DNA from: Deltaproteobacteria bacterium
GTDB lineage: Bacteria > Myxococcota > Myxococcia > Myxococcales > SZAS-1
Length of the DNA: 64,000 bases
Assembly: GCA_018266075.1 (NCBI GenBank)
Contig: JAFEBB010000012.1
Coordinates: 1-64,000, forward strand
Direction: 5' to 3'
Shown: piece after piece, positions 40,389 to 49,370 of the stretch
Layout of the letters: every line of letters begins with the position of its first letter
Numbering within the stretch: position 1 is the stretch's first letter
Notes under the pieces: generated by a model
The model's database searches: none
What the model saw: only the letters and a program-made list of their open reading frames with translations
Told to the model about the DNA's origin: nothing
Position numbers and translations under genes: made by a program

Positions 40389-41912
40389 TCAGATCGCCAG
40401 CGCGGCGCGGAAGGTAAACTCGTACGCCGTGCCAGAGAAGGGTGCCAACGGGGTGTTCTTGAACGTGGTCGCACCGGGCGCCTGGTACGCGCTACCCGAG
40501 AACACGTCGTAGAGGAAGTTGGTCGTGAGCCGGATGTGCTTGGTGTACCAGTAGTTCAGTCCGACGCCGTAGATGCTGACGTCGTAGTGGCCGGCGAGCG
40601 GGTCCTTGTTGTTCGGATCGTTGTCGGCCAGGTAGTCGAAGTTCATGTGGTCCCAGTTCACCACCAGCTGCAGGGCATCTGCGGTCTTGGCCGGCTTCAG
40701 GTCGCCGTACATGCGCGGCGGGACCTGCATGCCCGCGAGGCCGTTGATGAGCTTGTCGCCCCAGAAGAAGTAGCTGGCGCGCAGGTACACGCCGTTGCCA
40801 TCGAGGGCGCTGGTGCGCACGTAGGTCGGCTTCGACGCGTTGGTGTAGTCGAGCTCGCGCAGGCCTTCGTCGTTGTGCACGAACTCGCCCTTGAACACCG
40901 CCGGGCCCACGGGGGCGTTGATCTCGAAGGCGTACTCGGTGCGCTGGCCGTAGTCACCCGCCTGGATGCTGCCGTACACGGGGTTGAAGAAGGTGAGGCC
41001 GGCCGTGTCCTTCATGGCGCTGCGGGTGATCTGGTTGGTGAAGGTGGCGGTGTAGGCCGCGGTGCTGGCGTAGTACGGGTTCTCCGGCGACTCGTTGCGG
41101 AAGCCGTTGTAGTAGCTGCCGCCCACCCAGACGTTCTTGAGCAGGTCGTTGCCCATGGCACCCATGGGGGCGATCCAGCCGCGGCCCTCGAAGAGGAAGT
41201 GGTTGGAGGTGTGCTTGAAGTTCTGCAGGCCCTCGCCGTTGAACAGGCCCGCGCTCCAGTAGGCCCACTTGCCGTTGGGCTGGCCCCAGACCATGCCGCC
41301 CACCTCCTTGTTCTCGGGGTAGGCGAACGCAGCGATCACCCGGCTGCGCTCCTGCATGTCGGTCCACTTGTCGCTGGTGCGGTTCTCCATCGTGAAGGGA
41401 CCGTCGAACTGGCCGAGCTGCACGTTGGCGTAGTTCGTGTAGTTCGCATTCACGTAGATGTCGGTGGCGATGGGGTTGGTGCTGTTCGTGAACTCCGCGC
41501 CGAGCTGGTAGTCCCAGTGCTTCATGATGTTGCCGAAGGCCTCGATGCGGGCCCGCTTGGGCAGGAAGGTGTCGAAGGGCACCTTGTCGTGGCCCGCGGC
41601 TTGGTAGGCGTAGAAGTCGTACTGGAAGCGGCCCGAGGGGATGAAGACGAAGTTGTCGTCGTCGCTGCGGAGGAAGAGCGCGCCGTTGCCGTAGCCGGCG
41701 TTCAGGTGCGCGGCGGGGATGTTCACGGCCGGCTGGGCCGGTGCAGCCTGAGGAGCCGGCGCGGGCGCGGCCGGCGGGACCTCCGTCGTCGTCGCGGGAG
41801 CAGGCGCGGGCGCGGGCGCGGGGGTGGCGGCAGCGTCCGGCGCCTGGGCGAAGGCGGTGGCGCTGGTCTGGATCAGGACGGCGGTGGCGGCTGCGATCAG
41901 GCTGCGGTGCAA
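40389..41912 (-). CDS. OprP/OprO-like phosphate-selective porin
   Basis: A GGAGG site 7 nt before it selects a TTG start at 41912 and 507 residues. A signal peptide cleaved near AFAQA leads into an Ala/Pro-rich stretch, then an outer-membrane barrel with porin O/P features (GRFQYDFYAYQ, DYQLGAEFTN, VQLGQFDGPFTMEN, FRAALAI end). The protein should carry phosphate or polyphosphate across the outer membrane. Position between phoR and pstS, and the Pho-box-like repeats upstream, support phosphate control. Confidence 0.9.
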   Translation of the reverse strand: MHRSLIAAATAVLIQTSATAFAQAPDAAATPAPAPAPAPATTTEVPPAAPAPAPQAAPAQPAVNIPAAHLNAGYGNGALFLRSDDDNFVFIPSGRFQYDFYAYQAAGHDKVPFDTFLPKRARIEAFGNIMKHWDYQLGAEFTNSTNPIATDIYVNANYTNYANVQLGQFDGPFTMENRTSDKWTDMQERSRVIAAFAYPENKEVGGMVWGQPNGKWAYWSAGLFNGEGLQNFKHTSNHFLFEGRGWIAPMGAMGNDLLKNVWVGGSYYNGFRNESPENPYYASTAAYTATFTNQITRSAMKDTAGLTFFNPVYGSIQAGDYGQRTEYAFEINAPVGPAVFKGEFVHNDEGLRELDYTNASKPTYVRTSALDGNGVYLRASYFFWGDKLINGLAGMQVPPRMYGDLKPAKTADALQLVVNWDHMNFDYLADNDPNNKDPLAGHYDVSIYGVGLNYWYTKHIRLTTNFLYDVFSGSAYQAPGATTFKNTPLAPFSGTAYEFTFRAALAI

Positions 41913-41963
41913 GGTGTGCCTCCGGGAATCGCCGCGCTCGGGGGAGTGTCACGCGGCGGGCAG

Positions 41964-42018
41964 ATAAGTAGGAGGCCTTCGTGACGCCGTAATGCGTCAC
42001 ACGTGACATTTGTGTGAC
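41964..42018 (-). promoter_or_regulatory. Pho-box-like repeats and promoter before the porin-pst operon
   Basis: GTCAC (minus strand) recurs at 42018, 42007 and 41985, with a degenerate unit between; the spacings are 11 and 22 bp, the 11-bp phase of PhoB repeats. About 10 bp past the last copy lies TACTTATCT (41970-41962), a plausible -10 box. The core differs slightly from the E. coli CTGTCAT. Confidence 0.65.
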
Positions 42019-42031
42019 GCAGGCCGGAAGA

Positions 42032-43024
42032 TCACGCCGCGGCAGGCAAGCGCACCCAGAACCGGCTGCCGGTGCGATCCGAATCGACGCCCACTTCGCC
42101 GCCCATGGCCTGCATCAGGTGCTTCACGATGGAGAGGCCCAGGCCGGTGCCGCCGGCGTCGCGCGCGCGGCCGGAGTCCACCCGGTAGAAGCGCTCGAAG
42201 AGCCGGCCCAGGTGGTGGCGGTCGATGCCCGGGCCGGTGTCGGTGATGCTCAGCGTGACCCAGTTGCCGTCGCGGACACCCTCGAGCGTCACCGCGCCCT
42301 GCGCGGGCGTGTACTTCACCGCGTTGTCGAGCAGGTTCACCAAGACCTGCTCGAGCGCGCGCCGATCGCCCAACACGCGCAGGTCGGGCGCGATCAGGTT
42401 TCGCATCTGCAGCTTCTTGTCCTCGGCGCGCTGGCGGAGCAGGTCGAACGTGCCCGCGGCGAGCGCGCTCACCTCGAGCGGGGTGAGCTGCACCTGCCAC
42501 TCGCCGCTCTCGATGCGCGAGAGGTCGAGCAGCTCCTGGGTGAGCCGCGAGAGCCGGTCGGCGTGGCGGGAGATCATCTCCACGAAGCCGAGCGCGGCGT
42601 CGGGATCGTCCACGGCGCCGTTGAGCAGCGTCTCGGCGGCGCCGCAGATGGCGGTCACCGGCGTGCGAAGCTCGTGGCTGGCGTTGGCCACGAAGTCGCG
42701 GCGCGCGCGCTCCATGCGCTTGGCCTCGGTGATGTCGCGCGCGGTGAGGAGCGCGCCCGAGGGCATGGGCGAGAAGAAGAGCAGCAGCGTCCGCCGCGCC
42801 ACGGGGAGCGTCACCTCCAAGCGGCGCTGCTGGCCCGCGAGCGCGGCGACCACGGCGTGCCCGGCGTCGGCGTCGCGGGTCAGCTCGAGGACCGTGCGTC
42901 CCGCCGCGCTGCCGAAGAGATCGCGAAAGCCGCGGTTGCAGCTGCCGATCTTGCCGTCGGTGCCTAGGACGGCGGTGGCGTCGGGGAGCGCCTCCAGGAG
43001 CTGGGCGACGTCGGACGGGCCCAT
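42032..43024 (-). CDS. phoR: Phosphate-response histidine kinase PhoR (no transmembrane helix)
   Basis: The 330-residue protein has a PAS-like domain (LPDATAVLGTDGKIG, FSPMPSGALLTARDITE). The kinase core follows, with phospho-acceptor His117 in NASHELRTPV, N box VNLLDNAVKY, and G boxes TDTGPGIDRHHLG and GGTGLGLSIVKH. It starts 1 nt after phoB, which names its partner. E. coli PhoR has an N-terminal membrane anchor; none is visible here, so sensing may go through PhoU/Pst in the cytosol. Confidence 0.9.
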   Translation of the reverse strand: MGPSDVAQLLEALPDATAVLGTDGKIGSCNRGFRDLFGSAAGRTVLELTRDADAGHAVVAALAGQQRRLEVTLPVARRTLLLFFSPMPSGALLTARDITEAKRMERARRDFVANASHELRTPVTAICGAAETLLNGAVDDPDAALGFVEMISRHADRLSRLTQELLDLSRIESGEWQVQLTPLEVSALAAGTFDLLRQRAEDKKLQMRNLIAPDLRVLGDRRALEQVLVNLLDNAVKYTPAQGAVTLEGVRDGNWVTLSITDTGPGIDRHHLGRLFERFYRVDSGRARDAGGTGLGLSIVKHLMQAMGGEVGVDSDRTGSRFWVRLPAAA

Positions 43025-43025
43025 C

Positions 43026-43718
43026 TCACTCGCCCGTCGGCGACTTCATGCGGTAGCCCACCCCGCGCACGGTCTCGATGAGATCGCGCGCCACGCCCAG
43101 CTTCTCGCGCAGGCGCTTCACGTGGGTGTCCACGGTGCGCGTCTCGATCTCCGCGGTGATGCCCCACACGTCGGAGAGGAGCTGCTCGCGCGACTGCACC
43201 CGGCCCAGGCGCGCCATGAGCATCTGCAAGAGCTTGAACTCCAGCGCGGTGAGGATCACTTCCTGACCCTCGACGAACGCGCGGTGCGCGCCCACGTCGA
43301 TCTTCACCGGGCCGACTTCCGTGTTTCCGGTCGTCGGCTCGTCGGCGGGGCCGCCGCGGCGGAGCACGGCCTTCACGCGCAGCACCAGCTCGCGGACGCT
43401 GAAGGGCTTGGTGACGTAGTCGTCCGCGCCGAGCTCGAAGCCGACCACCCGATCGACCTCCTCGCTCTTGGCGGTGAGCATCAAAATTGGCACCGACTTG
43501 AGGCTCGCGTCGCGGCGGAGCTGGCGGCAGACCTCGGTCCCCGAGATGTCAGGGAGCATGATGTCCAGCAGCACCAGGTCGGGCTTGCGTGCGCGCGCCA
43601 GGGCGAGCGCGGTCTCGCCGGTGGAGGTGGTGACGGTCTCGTAGCCGGCCTGCTTGAGGTTGTAGTCCAGCAGGCGGACCAGGTCGGGCTCGTCGTCGAC
43701 AATGAGGATTCGAGGCAC
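43026..43718 (-). CDS. phoB: Phosphate-regulon response regulator PhoB
   Basis: The 230-residue protein has a receiver domain with acidic residues VDDEPDL, phospho-acceptor Asp52 in LLDIMLPD and a switch Lys in LTAKSEE. An OmpR-type winged helix follows (LTALEFKLLQMLMARLG, RTVDTHVKRLREKLG). Overall it reads as PhoB. With phoR, porin, pstSCAB and phoU it forms a single co-directional block, so the identity is well supported by context. Confidence 0.95.
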   Translation of the reverse strand: MPRILIVDDEPDLVRLLDYNLKQAGYETVTTSTGETALALARARKPDLVLLDIMLPDISGTEVCRQLRRDASLKSVPILMLTAKSEEVDRVVGFELGADDYVTKPFSVRELVLRVKAVLRRGGPADEPTTGNTEVGPVKIDVGAHRAFVEGQEVILTALEFKLLQMLMARLGRVQSREQLLSDVWGITAEIETRTVDTHVKRLREKLGVARDLIETVRGVGYRMKSPTGE

Positions 43719-43763
43719 GGTTCAGTATCTGTCGCAGCCCCATGGAGGCCGCGTGGCGCGTGG

Positions 43764-43826
43764 GTGACGGCCCGGTGAATTCGTCACATGGCGATGGTGT
43801 GACAAAGGCTCCGCGTCACGTGTGAC
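43764..43826 (-). promoter_or_regulatory. Second cluster of GTCAC repeats upstream of phoB
   Basis: On the minus strand GTCAC occurs at 43826, 43803 and 43768, with TTCAC at 43779. Two spacings fit 11 or 22-23 bp, others are off phase. The cluster lies 46-108 nt before the phoB start, suggesting PhoB autoregulation. The rest of the gap 43719-44025 shows no gene. Confidence 0.45.
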
Positions 43827-44025
43827 GACTGTCGACGAGGAGATAACACGCACCCCATGGGCCAGCCAGCCTGGCTGCGCGCCCTCGGGAATGCGAGCTC
43901 CCGCGCGCCTTCCAGGTTCATCCGTGCGGCGCCGCCGCAGCAGTCCCCGAGTGCCGCTCGACGGCTCCCAGGATCGCCCGCAGGCGTCGCCTGGGCGCGC
44001 TCAGAGGCCGGTTGGAGCGCCACCG

Positions 44026-44238
44026 TCAGGTCCTGAAGCTCGGCTCCCGGTCGGCTGGTGCGCCGAGAACACGGAGCAGCGAAGCCAGCGGGCAGAACCG
44101 TGTGAAGCTGCTCTGCAGCAGGTTCGCGCCCACGAAGGCGGTGAACCAGAGGAAGCGCGGATCGACGAAGCGCGCGAGGGCGAGGCTGGTGAGGATGAAC
44201 AGGCCCGCAAAAGCGCGGACCCAGCGTTCGATGGTCAT
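44026..44238 (-). CDS. DUF2892 small membrane protein (copy 1)
   Basis: The 70-residue protein has two membrane-embedded stretches (FAGLFILTSLALARFV and LWFTAFVGANLLQSSFT) and the conserved Cys-Pro of the DUF2892 family (TRFCPLASLLRVLG). This domain is the C-terminal part of YgaP rhodanese. Its ATG overlaps the stop of the RND gene, so it is translated with the efflux pump. Function of the domain is not established; links to thiosulfate or sulfide handling are inference. Confidence 0.85.
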   Translation of the reverse strand: MTIERWVRAFAGLFILTSLALARFVDPRFLWFTAFVGANLLQSSFTRFCPLASLLRVLGAPADREPSFRT

Positions 44239-47200
44239 GCGTGCAGCTCCTGAAGCCCGGGCATCTCGGCCGCGGGGGTTGGGGTTACGGGCGGCGTCTC
44301 GCGCGCGAGCTGGGCCGCCCGGCCGCGGCGCGCGACCACGAAGTAGAGGACGGGCACGGCGATCCGCGAGAGCAGCGTCGCGGCCACCTCGCCAGCCATG
44401 AGGCTGATGGCGAGCCCCTGGAAGATGGGGTCGGCGAGCATCACCGCGCTGCCCACCAGGACCGCGGCGGCGGTGAGCAGCATCGGCCGGAAGCGCACCA
44501 CGCCCGCCTCCTCCACCGCCTTGGCGAGCGGGAGCCCCTCGCGCACCTTCAGCTCGATGAAGTCCACGAGGATGATGCTGTTGCGGACGATGATCCCCGC
44601 GCCGGCGATGAAGCCGATCATGCTCGTGGCCGTGAAGAACGCGCCGAGGAGCATGTGCGCGGGCAGGATGCCGATGAGGCTCAGCGGGATGGGCACGAGG
44701 ATCACCCAGGGCACCGAGAAGCTCTCGAACCAGCCCACCACCATCACGAAGATCAGGACCAGCACGGCGGCGAACGCGAGCCCCAGGTCGCGGAAGACCT
44801 CCAGGGTCACGTGCCACTCGCCGTCCCACTTGAGGCTGCGGTGCTCGGTGTCCAGGGGGTGGGAGAGGCCGTAGCGCTCGATGTGCTCGCCCGTGGCGTG
44901 CTCGAGGTCGTCGAGCTTGGCGTTGAGCGCGGAGAGCGCGTACACCGGGCTCTCGATCTGCTTGGCCAGGTCGCCAAAGACGTAGCTCACCGGCATGAGG
45001 TTCTTGTGGAAGATGGGCCGGTCCTCACGGCCCGACTCCACGCGCACCAGCTCGCCGAGCGGCACCGGACCGCGCGCGCCGGGGACCTCGAGCGCGAGCA
45101 GGTTGCGCGTGTCGCTGCGCTGACCCACCGGCAGCTGCATCACCACCGGCACCTGGGTGGAGCCGCCCTCGACGTGGAACGCGCCGAGCGCCTGGCCCTG
45201 ACCCGCGAGCGACAGCACCTGCGCCACCGATGCCGGGGCCACGCCATGGAGCGCGGCCTTCTCCCGGTCCACCACCAGCCGGTCGCGCGGCGCGGTCTCG
45301 TTCAGCGAGGAGTCGATGTCCACCAGGCCCGGCGTGGTCTGAAAGAGCTCGCGCACCTTGCCCGCGAGCGCGTCGCGTGACGTGGCGTCGGGGCCGTAGA
45401 CCTCGGCGACCATCGTGTCCAGCACCGGCGGCCCGGGCGGGATCTCCACCAGCTTCATGCGCGCGTGCAGCGGCCCGGTGATCTGCTCCAGCTCCGGCCG
45501 CAGCCGGGTGACGATGGCGTGGCTCTGCGCCTTGCGCTCGCCCTTGGGCACCAGGTTCACTTGCAGGTCCACCTGCTCGGGAGCGCTGCGCAGGAAGCTG
45601 TGGCGCACCAGGCCCACGAAGGTGAAGGGCGCGGCGTCGCCGGAGTAGACCTCCACGTCGTGTACCTCGGGCTCTTGCAGCAGGCGCCGCGCGAGCCTCT
45701 GGCCCGCGGCGAGCGCGTCCTGCTGCGGCGTGCCCGGGGGCAGGTCGAGCTGCACCTGGAACTCCGACTTGTTGTCGAAGGGCAGCATCTTCACCTTCAC
45801 GTGCCCCGTGGCCACCAGGCTCGCCGCGCCCACGAAGAGCGCCACCACCGCGCCCAGGAAGCCCCAGCGCGCAGGCGCCGAGGCGAGCAGGTGCCGCATC
45901 AGCCAGCGGTAGGCGCGCGTGGGCTTCCCCTCGCGCGCGGGCTCCTCGTGGTGCTCCGGCTTGGCGTGCTTCTGCCGTCGGCCGAAGAGCTTGAGCGACG
46001 CCCAGGGGCTCACCACGAAGGCGATGACCAGCGAGAAGAGCATGGCCAGGCTCGCGCCCACGGGGATGGGCCGCATGTACGGGCCCATCAGCCCGCGCAC
46101 GAACGCCATGGGCAGGATCGCGGCGATCACCGCGAACGTCGCCAGGATGGTGGGGTTGCCCACCTCGTCCACCGCGTCGATGACCGTGCGCACCAGGCCC
46201 TTCTTGCGATCCGGGAGGTGCAGGTGGCGGTGGATGTTCTCCATCACCACGATGGCGTCGTCCACGAGGATGCCGATGGAGAAGATGAGCGCGAAGAGCG
46301 TGACCCGGTTGAGCGTGTAGCCGAGCAGGTAGCTGAGCAGCAGCGTCAGCGCGAGGGTCACGGGCACGGTGATGCCCACCACCACCGCCGAGCGCCAGCC
46401 CATCGCCACCAGGATGAGGGCGATCACCGAGACGGTGGCGATGAGCAGGTGCTCGATGAGCTCCGTCGACTTCTCGCCGGCGGTCTCGCCGTAGTTGCGG
46501 GTCACGCTCACGCCCACGCTGCGCGGGACGATCGTTCCGTGGAGCGTCTCCAGCTTCTTGTCCACCTGCCCTGCGAGCGCGGTGGCGTTGGCGCCAATGC
46601 GCTTGGCCACGGAGATGGTCACGGCGGGCTCGAAGCCCTGGCCCTGCTTGGACGCGAAGAGCGCGATGGCCGGCTCCGGCTCGGGGCCATCACGCACCGT
46701 GGCCACGTCGGAGAGGTAGACCGGGTGGCCGTTGGGGCTCGCCACCACCAGGCGCTCGAGCTCCGAGGCGCTGCGCACCAAAGCGTCGGCCTCGAGGGTG
46801 GTGCGCTGGTCGTGCGCCACGGCTGCGCCCGCAGGGAGGTCCGCGTCGGCTGCCTGCAGCGCCTGGCGGAGCTGGGCGAAGGTCACGCCCGCCGAGCGCA
46901 GCTTGTCCGGGTCGGGCTCCACGCGGACCTGACGACGCGCGCCGCCCACCACGTGCACCTGCGCCGTGTCGGGCACCTCGGCGAGCTGCCGGGCCACGGT
47001 CTCGCCCAGCTGACGCAGCACGCCCGGCGGCTGGTCGCCGTGCAGGGTGAGGGTCATGAAGGGCACGTCGTCGACGGAGAGCACGCGCACCGTGGGCGGC
47101 TGCGCTGCGCTGGGCAGCAGCTCCGGGTGGGCCGCGAGCTCCTGCCGCACCTTCACCACGCTCGGCTCGAGGGGCTGGTTCACCTTGAAGCGGACGGTGA

Positions 47201-47510
47201 TGAGCGCCTGGCCCGCCTCGCTGGTGCTGTAGACGTACTCCACGCCGGGGATGCCCCAGAGCTGCCGCTCGAGCGGGGTGGTGACCTGGCTCTCCACCTC
47301 GCGCGCGCTCGCGCCGGGAAGTGGGACGGCCACGTCCACCATGGGCACGACGATCTGCGGCTCCTCTTCGCGGGGCGTGAGCTGGACTGCGACCACGCCC
47401 AGCAGCACCGCCCCGAGGACGAAGAGCACCGTGAGCCGGCTCTCGATGAAGAGCCGCGCCAGCCGGCCGGCGAGGCCGAGCTTGGGTTCTGCGGAAGGGC
47501 TAGCTGCCAT
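44235..47510 (-). CDS. RND-family efflux transporter
   Basis: The 1091-residue protein has twelve predicted helices in two repeats. The N-terminal helix is ESRLTVLFVLGAVLLGVVAV. The proton-relay Asp pair sits in GILVDDAIVVMENIHR; the second repeat has FIAGAGIIVRNSIILVDF. Large periplasmic loops lie between helices 1-2 and 7-8. It resembles AcrB/HAE1-like pumps in sequence style, but the substrate cannot be named. It overlaps the membrane-fusion gene at its 5' end. Confidence 0.94.
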   Translation of the reverse strand: MAASPSAEPKLGLAGRLARLFIESRLTVLFVLGAVLLGVVAVQLTPREEEPQIVVPMVDVAVPLPGASAREVESQVTTPLERQLWGIPGVEYVYSTSEAGQALITVRFKVNQPLEPSVVKVRQELAAHPELLPSAAQPPTVRVLSVDDVPFMTLTLHGDQPPGVLRQLGETVARQLAEVPDTAQVHVVGGARRQVRVEPDPDKLRSAGVTFAQLRQALQAADADLPAGAAVAHDQRTTLEADALVRSASELERLVVASPNGHPVYLSDVATVRDGPEPEPAIALFASKQGQGFEPAVTISVAKRIGANATALAGQVDKKLETLHGTIVPRSVGVSVTRNYGETAGEKSTELIEHLLIATVSVIALILVAMGWRSAVVVGITVPVTLALTLLLSYLLGYTLNRVTLFALIFSIGILVDDAIVVMENIHRHLHLPDRKKGLVRTVIDAVDEVGNPTILATFAVIAAILPMAFVRGLMGPYMRPIPVGASLAMLFSLVIAFVVSPWASLKLFGRRQKHAKPEHHEEPAREGKPTRAYRWLMRHLLASAPARWGFLGAVVALFVGAASLVATGHVKVKMLPFDNKSEFQVQLDLPPGTPQQDALAAGQRLARRLLQEPEVHDVEVYSGDAAPFTFVGLVRHSFLRSAPEQVDLQVNLVPKGERKAQSHAIVTRLRPELEQITGPLHARMKLVEIPPGPPVLDTMVAEVYGPDATSRDALAGKVRELFQTTPGLVDIDSSLNETAPRDRLVVDREKAALHGVAPASVAQVLSLAGQGQALGAFHVEGGSTQVPVVMQLPVGQRSDTRNLLALEVPGARGPVPLGELVRVESGREDRPIFHKNLMPVSYVFGDLAKQIESPVYALSALNAKLDDLEHATGEHIERYGLSHPLDTEHRSLKWDGEWHVTLEVFRDLGLAFAAVLVLIFVMVVGWFESFSVPWVILVPIPLSLIGILPAHMLLGAFFTATSMIGFIAGAGIIVRNSIILVDFIELKVREGLPLAKAVEEAGVVRFRPMLLTAAAVLVGSAVMLADPIFQGLAISLMAGEVAATLLSRIAVPVLYFVVARRGRAAQLARETPPVTPTPAAEMPGLQELHA

Positions 47511-48537
47511 GGCTCACCTCGATGGGCTGGCCGTCCTTCAGCGCGCCCGGTTCGTCGACGATCTGCTCGCTCGAGCCGAGGCCCGCGAGGACAGGCACCT
47601 GGCCGCCGGACACATCGCCGAGCAACAGCCAGCGCAGCTCGGCCACCCCGTTGGCGGCCACGAAGACGCCGCGCAGGTCGCCGCGCTGCACCAGCGCCGA
47701 CCGTGGCACCCACACCCCGCTCCCGCCGGAGGAGCCCGGCAAGGCGAGGCGCGCGAAGGTGCCTGCGCGGAGGTTCGGTGGGGCCTGGGTCACGCGCGCG
47801 CGGGTCTCCACGCGGTGCGCGACGGGATCCGCAGACGGCGCGATGTTGGTGACCTCGGCCTGGCCACGGACGCCGTCCACATCGAAGGCGAGCGACTGCC
47901 CGCGGGCGACGTGCGCCACCTCGTCGGCGGAGAGGGTGGCCACCAGCTCCAGGCCAGCGCCCTCGAGCTCGAGGAGCGGCGCGCCCGGGGTGACCAGGTC
48001 GCCCTCGTTGACATGCTTGGCCTGGATGCGTCCCGCAAAGGGTGCCCGCAGCTCGGTGTAGCCGAGCGCTTCGCGCGCGGTCCCGAGCGCCGCCTCGGCT
48101 TGAGCGCGCTGGGCGCGGGCCTGGTCGAGCGCGACCTGCGTCACCGCGCCCTCGCCCTTGAGGAAGAGCATGCGCTTCTCCTGGGCGGACGCGGTGTCGA
48201 AGCCGGTCTCGGCAGCCCGGAGCTGGGCGCGGACGTCGTCATCGGCGAGGCGAGCCAGCACGGCACCTGCCTGGACCGCATCGCCTTCGTGCACGTTGAC
48301 CTTGGTCACCCGCGCCGCGACGCGGCTGGAGATCGTCGCGCGCTCGCTCGCCTGGATCGTGGCCGGGACGCGTGACACATCCGCTGCGAGCCGGGGGGCG
48401 ACGAGGCGCACGTGGGTGCGCTCGATCGGGCGCGGCTCGGCGGCGCGCGCGGCAGGTCGGTTCAGGGCCCAGGCAGAGCCGAGGAGCCCCGCGAGCGCGA
48501 GGAAGACGGAGGGTCGCTTGAACGGCGTGGCGGGCAT
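47500..48537 (-). CDS. RND membrane-fusion (periplasmic adaptor) protein
   Basis: The 345-residue protein begins with a hydrophobic export signal (SVFLALAGLLGSAWAL). Lipoyl-like halves follow (ATISSRVAARVTKVNVHEGDAV and YTELRAPFAGRIQAKHVNEGDLV), then a hairpin and beta-barrel domains. It links the pump to an outer-membrane channel; none is encoded here. It heads a three-gene operon with the pump and a DUF2892 protein. Confidence 0.93.
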   Translation of the reverse strand: MPATPFKRPSVFLALAGLLGSAWALNRPAARAAEPRPIERTHVRLVAPRLAADVSRVPATIQASERATISSRVAARVTKVNVHEGDAVQAGAVLARLADDDVRAQLRAAETGFDTASAQEKRMLFLKGEGAVTQVALDQARAQRAQAEAALGTAREALGYTELRAPFAGRIQAKHVNEGDLVTPGAPLLELEGAGLELVATLSADEVAHVARGQSLAFDVDGVRGQAEVTNIAPSADPVAHRVETRARVTQAPPNLRAGTFARLALPGSSGGSGVWVPRSALVQRGDLRGVFVAANGVAELRWLLLGDVSGGQVPVLAGLGSSEQIVDEPGALKDGQPIEVSHGS

Positions 48538-48750
48538 TTCGGGCTCCAGATCTCAACAGGCGCACATGACGCCTTCAGGACCGTTGGAGCCGCCCGCGAT
48601 GGGTTTCGATTCGCCGAGCGGGCTTCGTCCGACCTACCCGACCAGGCGGCCCGCCGAGGGGGCGAGCGCGTCGCGTCCGAACTTGCCGCAAAGCGGTCAA
48701 CCAAGCTCAAGCCGAACACGGGCGATTCCCGCCCGCCGGGGACAATGCCC

Positions 48751-48966
48751 TCAGGCGCCTGGCGACGGCCTGGGCCCGCCCAGGTTGCAGGTGCTGAAGC
48801 CGAAGAGGCGGTAGAGCGGGCAGAAGCCGAACAGGCCTGTCGCCAGAGGCACCAGGCCCACGAGGCCCCACCAGCTCTTCGGGCCGACGACGATGAGGGC
48901 GAGCAGCACCATGCCCAGCACCACACGCGCGACGCGGTCCCAGGTGGCTTCGTTGATGGACTCCAT
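48751..48966 (-). CDS. DUF2892 small membrane protein (copy 2)
   Basis: The 71-residue protein shows the family layout: INEATWDRVARVVLGMV, a membrane pair, and a C-terminal GFCPLYRLFGFSTCN with the conserved Cys-Pro. It is a distinct copy from 44026..44238, and precedes the RND operon on the same strand with a 213-nt gap. The upstream ribosome binding site is AAAGGAGG. Confidence 0.85.
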   Translation of the reverse strand: MESINEATWDRVARVVLGMVLLALIVVGPKSWWGLVGLVPLATGLFGFCPLYRLFGFSTCNLGGPRPSPGA

Positions 48967-49094
48967 GACGTCCTCCTTTGGGGTTCTCGAGGGGTTGCTC
49001 AGCATCGAGCGTGCCCAGCCGGCGTTCAGGCGCTTGGCCACCCTGCGGCGGCAGCGGCTGCGCGCCGAGGGGCCTTGGGCGCAGGCCGTGCGCC

Positions 49095-49262
49095 TCAGCC
49101 GAACGGCCACCGCTTCTTCGCCGGCTCGCCGGCAGAGGGGGCGGCCTCGTTGCAGGTGCAGCGCTTCTCCTTCGGGACACCGGCGAGCGCTTGTTCGATG
49201 TGGCGGCCGCAGCCGGCCCAGGTGGGCTTGCCGCAGGTGCGGCAGGTGACGCGAGAGCACAT
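49095..49262 (-). CDS. Small Cys-rich protein with CGKPTWAGCG motif (copy 1)
   Basis: The 55-residue frame reads CRTCGKPTWAGCGRHIEQAL and ends with a KRCTCNE segment, followed by a short tail. Two CxxC-like pairs suggest zinc binding or redox activity. A paralogue with almost the same core lies at 55020..55181. Similar small proteins exist in actinobacteria; their role is unknown. An AAAGGAGG ribosome binding site precedes ATG 49262, supporting a real gene. Confidence 0.82.
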   Translation of the reverse strand: MCSRVTCRTCGKPTWAGCGRHIEQALAGVPKEKRCTCNEAAPSAGEPAKKRWPFG

Positions 49263-49370
49263 GGGAACGACCTCCTTTGGCCCGTGAGAGCCGGCGGCGC
49301 GGAAATCGGTTCGCGGCGTGCGAATCGTTTCTTGCAGAAGTGGCTCCCACGAGCAGGAACGGAGGCACAC

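Noticed and set aside
39201-41984. 927-codon plus-strand frame across pstS and the porin
   Set aside because: The opposite strand holds PstS and an OprP-like porin with full motifs; this frame is a shadow.
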